Origin: Cloacibacterium normanense | GTDB taxonomy: Bacteria > Bacteroidota > Bacteroidia > Flavobacteriales > Weeksellaceae | Direction: 5' to 3' | Length of the DNA stretch: 64,000 nucleotides | NCBI RefSeq assembly: GCF_003860565.1 | Contig: NZ_CP034157.1 | Location: forward strand, 992,001-1,056,000 | Translations under genes and position numbers: made by a program | In this document: piece after piece, positions 40,734 through 48,671 of the stretch | Position numbering within the stretch: position 1 is the first letter of the stretch | How the letters are laid out: every line of letters begins with the position of its first letter | The notes under the pieces: generated by a model | Told to the model about the DNA's origin: nothing | Database searches by the model: none | The model's input: only the letters and a program-made list of their open reading frames with translations

Positions 40734-40746
40734 GAAAAATTCTTTT

Positions 40747-40989
40747 CCCCGACCCTGCCTTCGACTACGCTCAGGCACCGTGGGTGGAATTTTTCTATTT
40801 GGTTTTGGAGTTTCTATAACACAAAGTTCACGGAGATTTTGTGAAATAATGCCGTTTTTGAGCTCCCAAAGGAACATCAGAGATGTTCTAGAGAGTGCAC
40901 GGATTTTAATGCAATAGAAATAATGTGCCTTCGACTACGCTCAGGCACCGTGTAATGGAATAATTGGTGGCTGAGCTTGTCGAAGCCAC
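40747..40989. repeat. End-repeat (CCTTCGACTACGCTCAGGC) and dispersed repeat copy C
   Basis: TGCCTTCGACTACGCTCAGG occurs at 40751 and again at 40928, both in the same direction. Between and around them, 40815-40989 is a diverged copy of the 38613 element (ACAAAGTTCACGGAGATTTT, CAAAGGAACATCAGAGATG) with the same GGTGGCTGAG ... GAAGCCAC end. It has no ORF. Confidence 0.72.
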
Positions 40990-41026
40990 AGCATCAACAA
41001 ATAAACTCTGCTTTTCAGATTTAATG

Positions 41027-41200
41027 TTCTTTTGTCTTGAAACAAAAGAACCAAAAGTTCAAGTCTGGAAATCCTCAGCTAAAAATAAATAACCTTTTCT
41101 AAAAACTCTGAAACTCACTCGGCAGAATGCCGAGCTTAAACAGCAGACTTTTTTAACGAAAAGGTTATTCATTTTTTTTACGCTTGCGGTTTCCTAGGAC
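41027..41200. repeat. Structured intergenic element with inverted blocks
   Basis: Starts with TTCTTTTGTCTTGAAACAAA and AGAACCAAAAGTTCAAG (paired blocks), followed by AATAACCTTTTC at 41087 and its inverse GAAAAGGTTATT near 41158, enclosing the hairpin CTCGGCA-GAA-TGCCGAG. It ends GCGGTTTCCTAGGAC. It resembles short dispersed elements seen in Flavobacteriia; a non-coding RNA is also possible. Confidence 0.55.
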
Positions 41201-41251
41201 ATCAATTAAAATAGGTAATTTTTCAACGTCTATGTTCCTAGGTTAAAAGTT

Positions 41252-41363
41252 TTAATATCACAAAGTTCGCAGAGAGTTGTTGAAATGATAGCGTTTTTGA
41301 GTTCTCAAAGGAACATCGGAGATGTTCTATAGAGTGCACGGATTTTAATGCAATAGATATAAA
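41252..41363. repeat. Dispersed repeat, copy D (truncated)
   Basis: The 5' ~110 bases of the 38613 element, with more changes (ATCACAAAGTTCGCAGAGAG, CAAAGGAACATCGGAGATG, TGCACGGATTTTAATGCAA). It lacks the right-hand GGTGGCTGAG part. The rest of 41364-41520 holds only AT-rich sequence before the HTH gene. Confidence 0.7.
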
Positions 41364-41520
41364 ACTTTATTATAATTTTTTTCACACCCTTACTTGTTGA
41401 TAACTTTTATCGATGTTGTTTGCAAGTTTTTTTCATATTACCTATTATTGTACTATTAATTAATTAAAAAACTAATAATTATGCCTTATCAAATTAACAT
41501 TAAATCGTTTTTATATTGTT

Positions 41521-41727
41521 ATGTCCGACCAAAAAAGACACACCAAAAGCTTAAGCGAGCCGTTATTTTATGATAATGCGGACATGAAAAGGCTTTTTAA
41601 TTTTAGCGACAAAACTTTGCAGCGCATGAGAAGCAATAAAAGTATTCCCTTTGTTAGAATAGGGAAGAAATACTTTTATCCTGTACAGTATTTTAAAAAT
41701 CTTGCAGACCAAAGCTGCCAAGATTAG
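41521..41727 (+). CDS. Small helix-turn-helix (excisionase-like) DNA-binding protein
   Basis: A 68-residue protein. Residues ~15-60 match HTH_17/excisionase winged-helix domains: LFYDNADMKRLFNFSDKTLQ (HTH), RMRSNKSIPFVRIGKKYFYP (wing) and VQYFKNLADQ. Such proteins control excision or act as small regulators in Bacteroidota mobile elements. No integrase, phage or transfer gene is adjacent, so it may be a remnant of a lost element. Flanked by repeat-filled intergenic DNA. Confidence 0.78.
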   Translation: MSDQKRHTKSLSEPLFYDNADMKRLFNFSDKTLQRMRSNKSIPFVRIGKKYFYPVQYFKNLADQSCQD

Positions 41728-41898
41728 TCGCTCATTTACATCATCAGTTTTTCTATATCTGCAAAAAAGCATTTTTGCTTTAATATTTCTATTACTTATT
41801 TGCAGGAACTGGTGATTCACTCATTATTATCTTTCCCAGTAAATTTTTTTACTCTCAGTCACTCAACTGATTCTTGAACTGATGCCTAAAACTGTCTT

Positions 41899-42140
41899 TG
41901 GTGGCTGAGCCTGTCGATGGTGGCTGAGCCTGTCGAAGCCACAATATTTCACTTAGACTGGCTCAATGAGCCAAAGATTTCTGAACCGATGCCTGAGCTT
42001 GTCGAAGGCAGAAGGCAAAATTCATGGTATAAGAAAATGATTTTTTCCACTCCACTTGTCATTCCGTAGGAATCTAAATTATTTTTAAATCCAACATGAA
42101 AATTTTTCACCTTCGATGCTTTCGACAGGCTCAATCAACG
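41899..42140. repeat. Cluster of CTGAGCCTGTCGA-type repeats
   Basis: GGTGGCTGAGCCTGTCGAT is repeated back to back (41900-41940), ending GAAGCCAC. Related pieces: GCCTGAGCTTGTCGAAGGC near 41991 and, inverted, CTTTCGACAGGCTCAATC near 42119. These are the same end sequences as in the 38613/40815 repeats. The gap 41728-42310 holds no convincing ORF. Confidence 0.65.
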
Positions 42141-42310
42141 ACTTAGAAATATAATCGATGACTTAACTGCTACCAGAACCGATGCTTTTGCATAGTCGAA
42201 AGCAGAAGGCAGTTTTCTTTTACTCTTCTTTTGGTCTTCTTCGGAAAAAGTACCTTTTTTCCGAAGGAGTATGGGAGGATTCTCGAAGAACACTCGAAGG
42301 AATGTAAAAC

Positions 42311-42430
42311 TTAGGTGGTCAAAAGTGGACATTTCTGGACAAAAAAAGACAAACAGAGACGAATTGGGATATTCTGAGTCATTGGCAGACTTTTATAGAC
42401 AAAAAAGGTCAAAAATAGTCAAATAAAGAC
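42311..42430. repeat. Twelve 10-bp units each ending in GAC/GTC, exactly phased
   Basis: In twelve consecutive 10-base units from 42311 to 42430, the last three bases are GTC, GAC, GAC, GAC, GAC, GAT, GTC, GAC, GAC, GTC, GTC, GAC. Unit consensus is roughly WAAANNRGWC, with A tracts in most. The array lies upstream of the promoter at 42471 and the DUF6266 gene. One-turn phasing suggests an array of sites on one face of the helix, or intrinsically bent DNA. Confidence 0.75.
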
Positions 42431-42470
42431 ATGTAACTATAAGAATATCAATGTTTTAAAAATTTGTTTC

Positions 42471-42478
42471 TACTTTTG
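42471..42478 (+). promoter_or_regulatory. -7 promoter box TACTTTTG
   Basis: An exact TAnnTTTG match 28 bases before the DUF6266 ATG and about 40 bases after the phased array. Confidence 0.55.
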
Positions 42479-42506
42479 ACCTGTATAACAAATAAATATA
42501 AATGCC

Positions 42507-43148
42507 ATGGCAGAAATTAAAAAAGGAATCCTTGGTGGATTTTCCGGAAAAGTAGGGCCCGTAGTTGGAGCCAATTGGCGCGGTAAAGACATTATCCGCA
42601 GTACCCCAAAATCTTCTTCGAGACCGAAGACGGATAAGCAAATTTTGCAACAACTGAAGTTTAAAACTACTATCACGTTTTTGCACCCTTTGCGCAATAT
42701 CCAAAATCGGTTTTTTGGAACAGATGCGGGAGCAAAATCTAAGGTAAACTTAGCTGCTTCTTATTTCATTAACAATGCAATAGAAATAGTAGATGGTTTA
42801 CCCGCAGTAATCTATAATAAAGTGCTCATCACTAGAGGAGACCTTACAGGTTTTCAAAATGTGGAAGCACAAGCTGCAACAGGTGGCGTGATAAATCTCA
42901 CTTGGGAAGATAATGGATTACAAGGCAACGCTTTAGCCACCGACAAAGTAAGTGTGGTATGTTATTTTGAGGCGGTCTCTGCATTTGAGATTTTTGAAGG
43001 TGTGGCGTTCCGCAGTGATGCAGAAGCCAGCATTACGCTCCACAGCTCCTATCAAGGTATGGAAGCGCAAGTCTACGCTTTTATCGCTAACGAAGCCGAA
43101 ACACAAGCCTGCAACAGTGTCTATCTGGGCTTAGTAACCTTAGGGTAA
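42507..43148 (+). CDS. DUF6266 family protein
   Basis: A 213-residue protein with the characteristic DUF6266 start MAEIKKGILGGFSGKVGPVV and GANWRGKDIIRSTPK, then FLHPLRNIQNRFFGTDAGAK and a beta-rich second half (INLTWEDNGLQGNALATDKV, VYAFIANEAETQACNSVYLG). The C-terminal half looks like an Ig-like or fibronectin-like fold. The family is restricted largely to Flavobacteriia/Bacteroidota and its function is unknown; no signal peptide is visible. Immediately upstream is the unusual 10-bp phased array. A terminator follows, and the next unit is the restriction operon. Confidence 0.85.
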   Translation: MAEIKKGILGGFSGKVGPVVGANWRGKDIIRSTPKSSSRPKTDKQILQQLKFKTTITFLHPLRNIQNRFFGTDAGAKSKVNLAASYFINNAIEIVDGLPAVIYNKVLITRGDLTGFQNVEAQAATGGVINLTWEDNGLQGNALATDKVSVVCYFEAVSAFEIFEGVAFRSDAEASITLHSSYQGMEAQVYAFIANEAETQACNSVYLGLVTLG

Positions 43149-43151
43149 GAG

Positions 43152-43177
43152 AATCCACTCGAAAGGGTGGATTTTTT
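43152..43177 (+). terminator. Terminator after the DUF6266 gene
   Basis: A 7-bp stem (AATCCAC/GTGGATT) followed by T residues. Confidence 0.85.
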
Positions 43178-43190
43178 ATTTGTTATATTC

Positions 43191-43220
43191 TTGAATAAAA
43201 TGAAGTTTTGTTTATATTTG
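43191..43220 (+). promoter_or_regulatory. Promoter of the restriction-modification operon
   Basis: TTG at 43191-43193 and TATATTTG at 43213-43220 are 19 bases apart, a full match to the phylum consensus, 29 bases before the methylase ATG. Confidence 0.78.
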
Positions 43221-43249
43221 ATGAAAATTAAGTAGACGGAAATTAAACG

Positions 43250-44167
43250 ATGATAGCAAAACCTTTTTTAAAATGGGCAGGAGGAAAGACGCAGTTGATA
43301 GAACAAATAAAAGATGGTCTTCCAAAAAGTATTAACAATAAAAAATTTACTTATATAGAACCATTTGTTGGAAGTGGTGCAGTTTTATTTTGGATGATTA
43401 ATAACTTTCCAAAAATGGAAAAAGCTATTATTAATGATATTAATGAAGACTTGATTAACACCTATAAAACAATAGCTTCTAACCCTAAAGAATTAATTTC
43501 TGTCTTAGAAATTTTTCAAAATGAATATCATTCTTTTTTGAATGACGAAGAAAAGAAGAAAGAATATTTTTATGATAAAAGAATAATTTATAATGCTAGA
43601 AATGAAAATAACATTTATCAAGCTGCATTGTTTATTTTTTTAAATAGAACTTGTTTTAATGGATTGTATAGAGTTAATAGAAATAACGAATTCAATGTGC
43701 CAATAGGAAGTTATAAAAAACCGACAATTTGTGATAGTGACAATATTTTGGCAGTAAGTGAAGCGTTGCAAAAAGTGGAAATTTTAAGTGGAGATTATGA
43801 GCAAACTCTAGATTATGCTGCTAAAAATAGTTTTTTTTATTTTGATCCTCCTTATAAACCATTGAGTAATACTTCTAGTTTTAATTCTTATGCAAAAGAT
43901 GAATTTAATGATGCTGAACAAATACGATTAAGAGATTTTTGTACTAAACTAGAACAAAAAGGGCATAAATGGATGTTGAGCAACTCAGATGTTAAAGGGA
44001 AAAATCCTGAAGATAACTTCTTTGATGAACTTTATGCAAAATTTAAAATTGAAAGAGTTAAAGCAAAAAGAATTATAAATGCCAACTCCGCAAAAAGAGG
44101 AGCATTAAATGAACTACTAATAACTAATTATAAACATGAACAAACTCACAACCTTGTTGAATCTTGA
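43250..44167 (+). CDS. dpnM: DpnM-type adenine-N6 DNA methyltransferase (Dam family, GATC)
   Basis: A 305-residue alpha-class methylase. It has the SAM-binding start PFLKWAGGKTQLIEQIKDGL (residues 5-24), FVGSGAVLFWMI, the DpnM/Dam-specific RTCFNGLYRVNRNNEFNVPI and the catalytic DPPY (199-202) in FFYFDPPYKPLS. The match to M.DpnII/MboI-type enzymes implies methylation of the A in GATC to protect host DNA. It is the first gene of an operon; its last 32 bases overlap the nuclease gene, keeping methylase first in translation. Confidence 0.93.
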   Translation: MIAKPFLKWAGGKTQLIEQIKDGLPKSINNKKFTYIEPFVGSGAVLFWMINNFPKMEKAIINDINEDLINTYKTIASNPKELISVLEIFQNEYHSFLNDEEKKKEYFYDKRIIYNARNENNIYQAALFIFLNRTCFNGLYRVNRNNEFNVPIGSYKKPTICDSDNILAVSEALQKVEILSGDYEQTLDYAAKNSFFYFDPPYKPLSNTSSFNSYAKDEFNDAEQIRLRDFCTKLEQKGHKWMLSNSDVKGKNPEDNFFDELYAKFKIERVKAKRIINANSAKRGALNELLITNYKHEQTHNLVES

Positions 44168-45035
44168 GAGTGATGATGAACTTTTTAAACTCATAACATC
44201 TACCTTTAAAGAAAAAATTACGCAATGGGATTATTTTGTAGACTGGAACAAAGTTTTTAGAAATATTACCCCTATTGAAAAAGAGCTTAATCTTCTTAAT
44301 GTACTTATAGGAAAAGAAAATATAGAGGAAGAAGCTTTTGCGCTTATCAAAGAATATCCTCAGGTTCTTAGAGCTTTTCCTACGCTTATTGCCATTAGAG
44401 AAAATTCTATTGACATTCTTATAGAAACCAAAAATTTTATTTATAAAAGATTTTCTTTTACCAATAGTCTTCTCACTGATGAAGATTGCGAAGAAGCAGT
44501 AGAGTTTCTGATGAAATCTGGTATTGGAGAACTGTTAAGAGATAAAAAAATTAAAAATCTAGTAGATTACGCTACTGGTGTAGAAGTAGGTCTAGATAGT
44601 AATGGTAGAAAGAATAGAGGTGGTACGCTCATGGAAAGTTTGGTGGAGGATTTTGTGGCAGAAACTTGTAATGAACTGAATATTGGTTATATGGCACAAG
44701 CCACAGCAAGTAAAATAAAACGTGACTGGAACATTGATGTGAAGGTAGATAAATCTTCTAGAATTATAGATTTTGCAATTAACAAAAACGGGAAACTTTA
44801 TTTTATAGAATGTAATTTTTATGGAGGTGGCGGTTCTAAACTGAAATCTACCGCAACAGAATATGTAGAAATGAATAAATTCTGGACAGAGCAAGGAATA
44901 GAATTTATCTGGATAACTGATGGTGCAGGTTGGAAAAGTACGCTGAAACCTTTAAGAGAATATTTTGATAAGACTGATTATTTATTGAATCTAGAGATGT
45001 TGAAGAAATATTTTTTAAACATTATTAAGAATTAA
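44136..45035 (+). CDS. dpnB: DpnII/MboI-type restriction endonuclease (GATC)
   Basis: A 299-residue nuclease of the DpnII family. The N-terminal helical region (ITQWDYFVDWNKVFRNITPI) and GGTLMESLVEDFVAE are family features. The core is a PD-(D/E)XK variant around residues 209-230 (RIIDFAINKNGKLYFIECNF, then YGGGGSKLKST), where the family has E-x-N in place of E-x-K. It cuts unmethylated GATC. Coding overlaps dpnM by 32 bases and the next gene follows after 4 bases. Target assignment comes from family membership. Confidence 0.92.
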   Translation: MNKLTTLLNLESDDELFKLITSTFKEKITQWDYFVDWNKVFRNITPIEKELNLLNVLIGKENIEEEAFALIKEYPQVLRAFPTLIAIRENSIDILIETKNFIYKRFSFTNSLLTDEDCEEAVEFLMKSGIGELLRDKKIKNLVDYATGVEVGLDSNGRKNRGGTLMESLVEDFVAETCNELNIGYMAQATASKIKRDWNIDVKVDKSSRIIDFAINKNGKLYFIECNFYGGGGSKLKSTATEYVEMNKFWTEQGIEFIWITDGAGWKSTLKPLREYFDKTDYLLNLEMLKKYFLNIIKN

Positions 45036-45039
45036 TAAT

Positions 45040-47328
45040 ATGACCGCAGATATTCGAATTTCACTTCTTGGTAAACTTGTTAATCATGAAGAAGCACAAA
45101 AATTATTAAAGGAAAAAAGGAATGAGTATTTTTTTGAGACTATAAAACCTCATTTTCAAGAAGCCTACCTAAAAGATGGGTGGATAATTGAAAAAGAATT
45201 CAAAAATTCTATAAAAGTCAAGAAACCTAAATCTTTTGATGTTGCTTTTGAAGATGAAGTGTGGTCACTTTTTGCACTTATGGGTTATCGATTTTTAAAC
45301 AGAGATAGAAAATTTAATTTACCCTATGACAAAAGTGAAATATCCTTAACAAAACAAATTGATGTTTTTGCTAAGGATGATGAAACCATACTAATTATTG
45401 AATGTAAATCTTCTGAAACTAATACTAGAGGAGATTTTAAAAAAGATTTGGAGAGTTACCAAGGGATAATGGACGGACTAAGAAAATCTTTACAACATTT
45501 ATTTCCAAATGAAAAATTGAAATTTAAATTCATTCTTGCAACTAGAAATTTATCTATATCTGATGAAGATTTAGAGAGATTGAAAAATATTGGAGGACTC
45601 CATTTAAATGATGAAAATATAGAATATTTTTTTGAATTATATTCTCAGATTGGACAGGCAAGTAGATATCAATTTTTAGGAAATATATTTGATGGTCAAG
45701 ATATTCCTCAAATGGAAAATAAGGTTCCTGCTGTCAGAGGGAAAATGGGAGGGCATACTTATTATTCTTTTTCAATAGAACCTGAAAAACTTTTGAAAAT
45801 AGGGTATGTACTTCATAGAAATAGGGCAAATGTTAATATGATGCCAACCTATCAAAGATTAATAAAAAAATCAAGATTAAAATCAGTTGAAGATTTTATT
45901 GAAAATAATAATGGTTATTTTCCAAACTCAATAGTTATAAGTGTTGATGCAAAAAATTGTCAATTTGATCGCGCAGATACTCAAGTTAAAAGTACAATTT
46001 CTGATGTCGGAATATTGCATCTTCCAAAAAAATATAAGTCTGCGTATATAATTGATGGGCAGCATAGACTTTATGGATATTCAAACACAAGTTATAAAGA
46101 TACTAATACGATACCAGTTGTAGCATTTGTAAATTTAAGTAGAGAAGAACAAGTTAAATTGTTTATGCAAATAAATGAGAATCAAAAAGCGGTATCAAAA
46201 GACTTAAAAGAAACGTTAAAAGCTGACTTATTATGGACTTCAGAGAGATATGATGAACAAATTGATGCCTTAACATCTAGAATTGCTATAACTTTAGGCG
46301 AAAGCAGAAATTCTCCTTTATATGGAAAAATTAATATCGGTCAAGATAAAGCAGAATTAACAATACAAAATATCAAATTAGCTCTCAAGCGAAGTAAATT
46401 TATTGGAAAAGTTTCTAAAAATAAAATTGAAGAACTTGGATTAGTATATAATGGTAATTTAGATTTTACTTTTGATTGGTTAAAAAATTTCTTTATAAAG
46501 TCATTAGATTATTTAGCAAGTAATATTGAAGAGGATTGGAAAAGTGATAAATCTTTAATAGTCAGTAATAATGGAATTTATGGAATAATTTTAATTCTTA
46601 GTGATGTATTATATCATTTAAAACAAAAAGATATAATAGAAATTAAAGCAAATAATATAAATACGGTGGTTAGTGAAATCCTAACATATATTGACCCAAT
46701 TATTAATTATATCAAAACTATTGACTTTGAAGAATATGAATCTTTAAAAAAAGCATATGGTGCAGGTGGTCAAACAAAATTCTGGAGAGTTTTTCAAGAA
46801 AAAATAAGAGAGACTCATCAAAATTTTAACCCTGAGGGCTTAGATGAATATTTAAAAAAACAAGAAAGAGAATACAATGACAAAGCTTTTTCAATAATTA
46901 GAGAAATTGAAACCCATTTTAAAAAAGATTTTCGGTTAAAACTTGAAGAACATTTTGGTAAAAAATGGTTTGAAAAGGGAGTGCCACCAAAAATTGCAGA
47001 TAAAGCAATCGTAGATGCCTTGACAAAAAACAGAAGTCTTGAAGATGATGAGGAAGAAGTAGAGCATTGGGACTGCTTAACTATAATAGCATACCGTGAA
47101 ATTGCTTTAAAAAATTGGCAAACAATTTTTGAAAAAGAATATACAAAACCTGGAGAGGAAAAAATAAGTGGTGGTAAAGAGGAGAAAACCAAATGGATGG
47201 TTAAACTTGAGCATTTAAGAAATCAAAATGTACATTCTTACTATGTGAAAGAAGAAGAACTTTCATTTCTTGAAGAACTTAATGATTGGCTTATAAAAAA
47301 AGAATTAAAAAATAAGTTTCAAAAATAA
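45040..47328 (+). CDS. Composite PD-(D/E)XK - DGQHR - HEPN-like protein inside the DpnII operon
   Basis: A 762-residue protein. Residues ~70-175 look like a PD-(D/E)XK nuclease: Glu73, then KQIDVFAKDDETILIIECKS with Asp108, Glu121 and Lys123. The central part (~235-450) is a DGQHR domain (IIDGQHRLYGYS, motif at 339-343), related to DndB and the ParB/sulfiredoxin fold. The C-terminus (~690-755) is helical with KLEHLRNQNVHSYYV: Arg727 to His732 matches the RX4H motif (RNxxVH) of HEPN ribonucleases. The start lies 4 bases after the nuclease stop, and the DpnA-like methylase begins at the base after its own stop, so it is translated as part of the operon. No dnd genes are present, so a phosphorothioation role is not implied. 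Domain calls are by motif and untested. Confidence 0.8.
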   Translation: MTADIRISLLGKLVNHEEAQKLLKEKRNEYFFETIKPHFQEAYLKDGWIIEKEFKNSIKVKKPKSFDVAFEDEVWSLFALMGYRFLNRDRKFNLPYDKSEISLTKQIDVFAKDDETILIIECKSSETNTRGDFKKDLESYQGIMDGLRKSLQHLFPNEKLKFKFILATRNLSISDEDLERLKNIGGLHLNDENIEYFFELYSQIGQASRYQFLGNIFDGQDIPQMENKVPAVRGKMGGHTYYSFSIEPEKLLKIGYVLHRNRANVNMMPTYQRLIKKSRLKSVEDFIENNNGYFPNSIVISVDAKNCQFDRADTQVKSTISDVGILHLPKKYKSAYIIDGQHRLYGYSNTSYKDTNTIPVVAFVNLSREEQVKLFMQINENQKAVSKDLKETLKADLLWTSERYDEQIDALTSRIAITLGESRNSPLYGKINIGQDKAELTIQNIKLALKRSKFIGKVSKNKIEELGLVYNGNLDFTFDWLKNFFIKSLDYLASNIEEDWKSDKSLIVSNNGIYGIILILSDVLYHLKQKDIIEIKANNINTVVSEILTYIDPIINYIKTIDFEEYESLKKAYGAGGQTKFWRVFQEKIRETHQNFNPEGLDEYLKKQEREYNDKAFSIIREIETHFKKDFRLKLEEHFGKKWFEKGVPPKIADKAIVDALTKNRSLEDDEEEVEHWDCLTIIAYREIALKNWQTIFEKEYTKPGEEKISGGKEEKTKWMVKLEHLRNQNVHSYYVKEEELSFLEELNDWLIKKELKNKFQK

Positions 47329-48603
47329 ATGCTTAAACCTTATTTCAAATCAGATGATAAAATGTTCTATCTTCTTCACGGAGATACAATGAAGCTATTA
47401 TCACAATTTGAACATCAATTTGATATGGTTTTTGCAGATCCGCCTTACTTTCTTTCCAACAATGGTTTATCTATACAAAGTGGAAAAGTGGTTTCTGTTA
47501 ATAAAGGCAATTGGGATAAATCTCACGGTTTTGATTATATTAATAATTTTAATAGAACTTGGTTGCAACTGATTCGTGAAAAATTAAAGGATGATGGTAC
47601 TATTTGGATTAGTGGTACTTATCACAATATTTTTTCGGTGGGACAGATTTTGCAAGAATTAGGATTTAAGATATTAAATGTAATTACTTGGGAGAAAAAC
47701 AATCCACCACCTAATTTTTCTTGCAGATATTTTACACATTCAGCAGAGCTTATTATTTGGGCAAGAAAAAGTGAGAAAATCCCACATTATTACAATTATG
47801 AACTGATGAAACAATTGAATGGAGACAAACAAATGAAAGATGTTTGGAAACTTCCTGCAATTGCTCGTTGGGAAAAAAGTTGTGGAAAACATCCCACTCA
47901 AAAACCTTTGTCTGTCTTAACTCGTATTATATTGGCTTCAACAAAACCAGGTGCTTGGATTTTAGATCCATTTGCTGGTAGTTCTACAACAGGCATTGCT
48001 GCCAATTTAGCCAATAGAAGATATTTAGGAATAGATTTAGAAAAAGAGTTCCTAGAAATCAGTAAAAATAGAAAATTGGAAATTCTAGATTCACAAGTTG
48101 CAGAAAATTACAGAAAAAAGATAAGCGGATTTGAGACTAAAAACCAATTAAAAGAATATTTATCAGCAGAGCCTCAACCAAAAGAAAAAGTGGCTTTAGG
48201 ATATGTAAGAAGCAAAGATTTAGGTAAACTGAAAAAGACAAACACTTTTTATTTTCACGCAACAGATAAACAAGGTCATTTTATAGATTTCCCTTACGAA
48301 ATAAATAATGCTAAAAAGCTCATCATCTATTCAGGAGGAAGAACTAAACCTTTTTATCTTACAAGTTATTGTGCAGAAATTGAAAGTATAAAAATTAAGC
48401 ATAAATCTAAAATAGAAGGTAAAGAAAACTCAAAAACGGAATATTACTTTGAGGTGCAATTAAAAGAACAGTTTGTAGAAAATAATAACGTTAATTTAGA
48501 TATTGATCTTAAAAAACTTATTAAACAATATTGCAAAGAAAATCAAATAAAGTCAGCAGACTATAAACCTATTTTATTAGATGAAGTTTTTGTATACAAG
48601 TAA
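47329..48603 (+). CDS. DpnA-like DNA methyltransferase with an extra C-terminal domain
   Basis: A 424-residue beta-class N6/N4 methylase. The catalytic motif FADPPYFLS is at ~35-43 and the SAM-binding FAGSSTTGIAA at ~214-224, in the order of beta-class enzymes; HPTQKPLSVLTRIIL precedes it. In DpnII systems, DpnA (~270 residues) methylates GATC, including single-stranded DNA. Residues ~270-424 here are an extension (KVALGYVRSKDLGKLKKTNT, PFYLTSYCAEIESIKIKHKS) not found in DpnA, possibly a PUA-like or other recognition module. The start codon directly abuts the preceding stop. Confidence 0.86.
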   Translation: MLKPYFKSDDKMFYLLHGDTMKLLSQFEHQFDMVFADPPYFLSNNGLSIQSGKVVSVNKGNWDKSHGFDYINNFNRTWLQLIREKLKDDGTIWISGTYHNIFSVGQILQELGFKILNVITWEKNNPPPNFSCRYFTHSAELIIWARKSEKIPHYYNYELMKQLNGDKQMKDVWKLPAIARWEKSCGKHPTQKPLSVLTRIILASTKPGAWILDPFAGSSTTGIAANLANRRYLGIDLEKEFLEISKNRKLEILDSQVAENYRKKISGFETKNQLKEYLSAEPQPKEKVALGYVRSKDLGKLKKTNTFYFHATDKQGHFIDFPYEINNAKKLIIYSGGRTKPFYLTSYCAEIESIKIKHKSKIEGKENSKTEYYFEVQLKEQFVENNNVNLDIDLKKLIKQYCKENQIKSADYKPILLDEVFVYK

Positions 48604-48671
48604 TTTCCTGTACATAAAAAATCTCTGAAATTGAGTAATCATTAAAATAATAACTAAAACTATATATCAAT

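Noticed and set aside
46818-47192. 124-codon antisense ORF inside the composite defence protein gene
   Set aside because: The low-complexity Ser/Phe-rich product is what an antisense reading of Lys/Glu codons gives.
45040-47328. DndB and a phosphorothioate modification system
   Set aside because: Only the DGQHR motif is shared; no dndC/D/E or sspB-like genes are present, and the protein has extra nuclease-like and HEPN-like parts.
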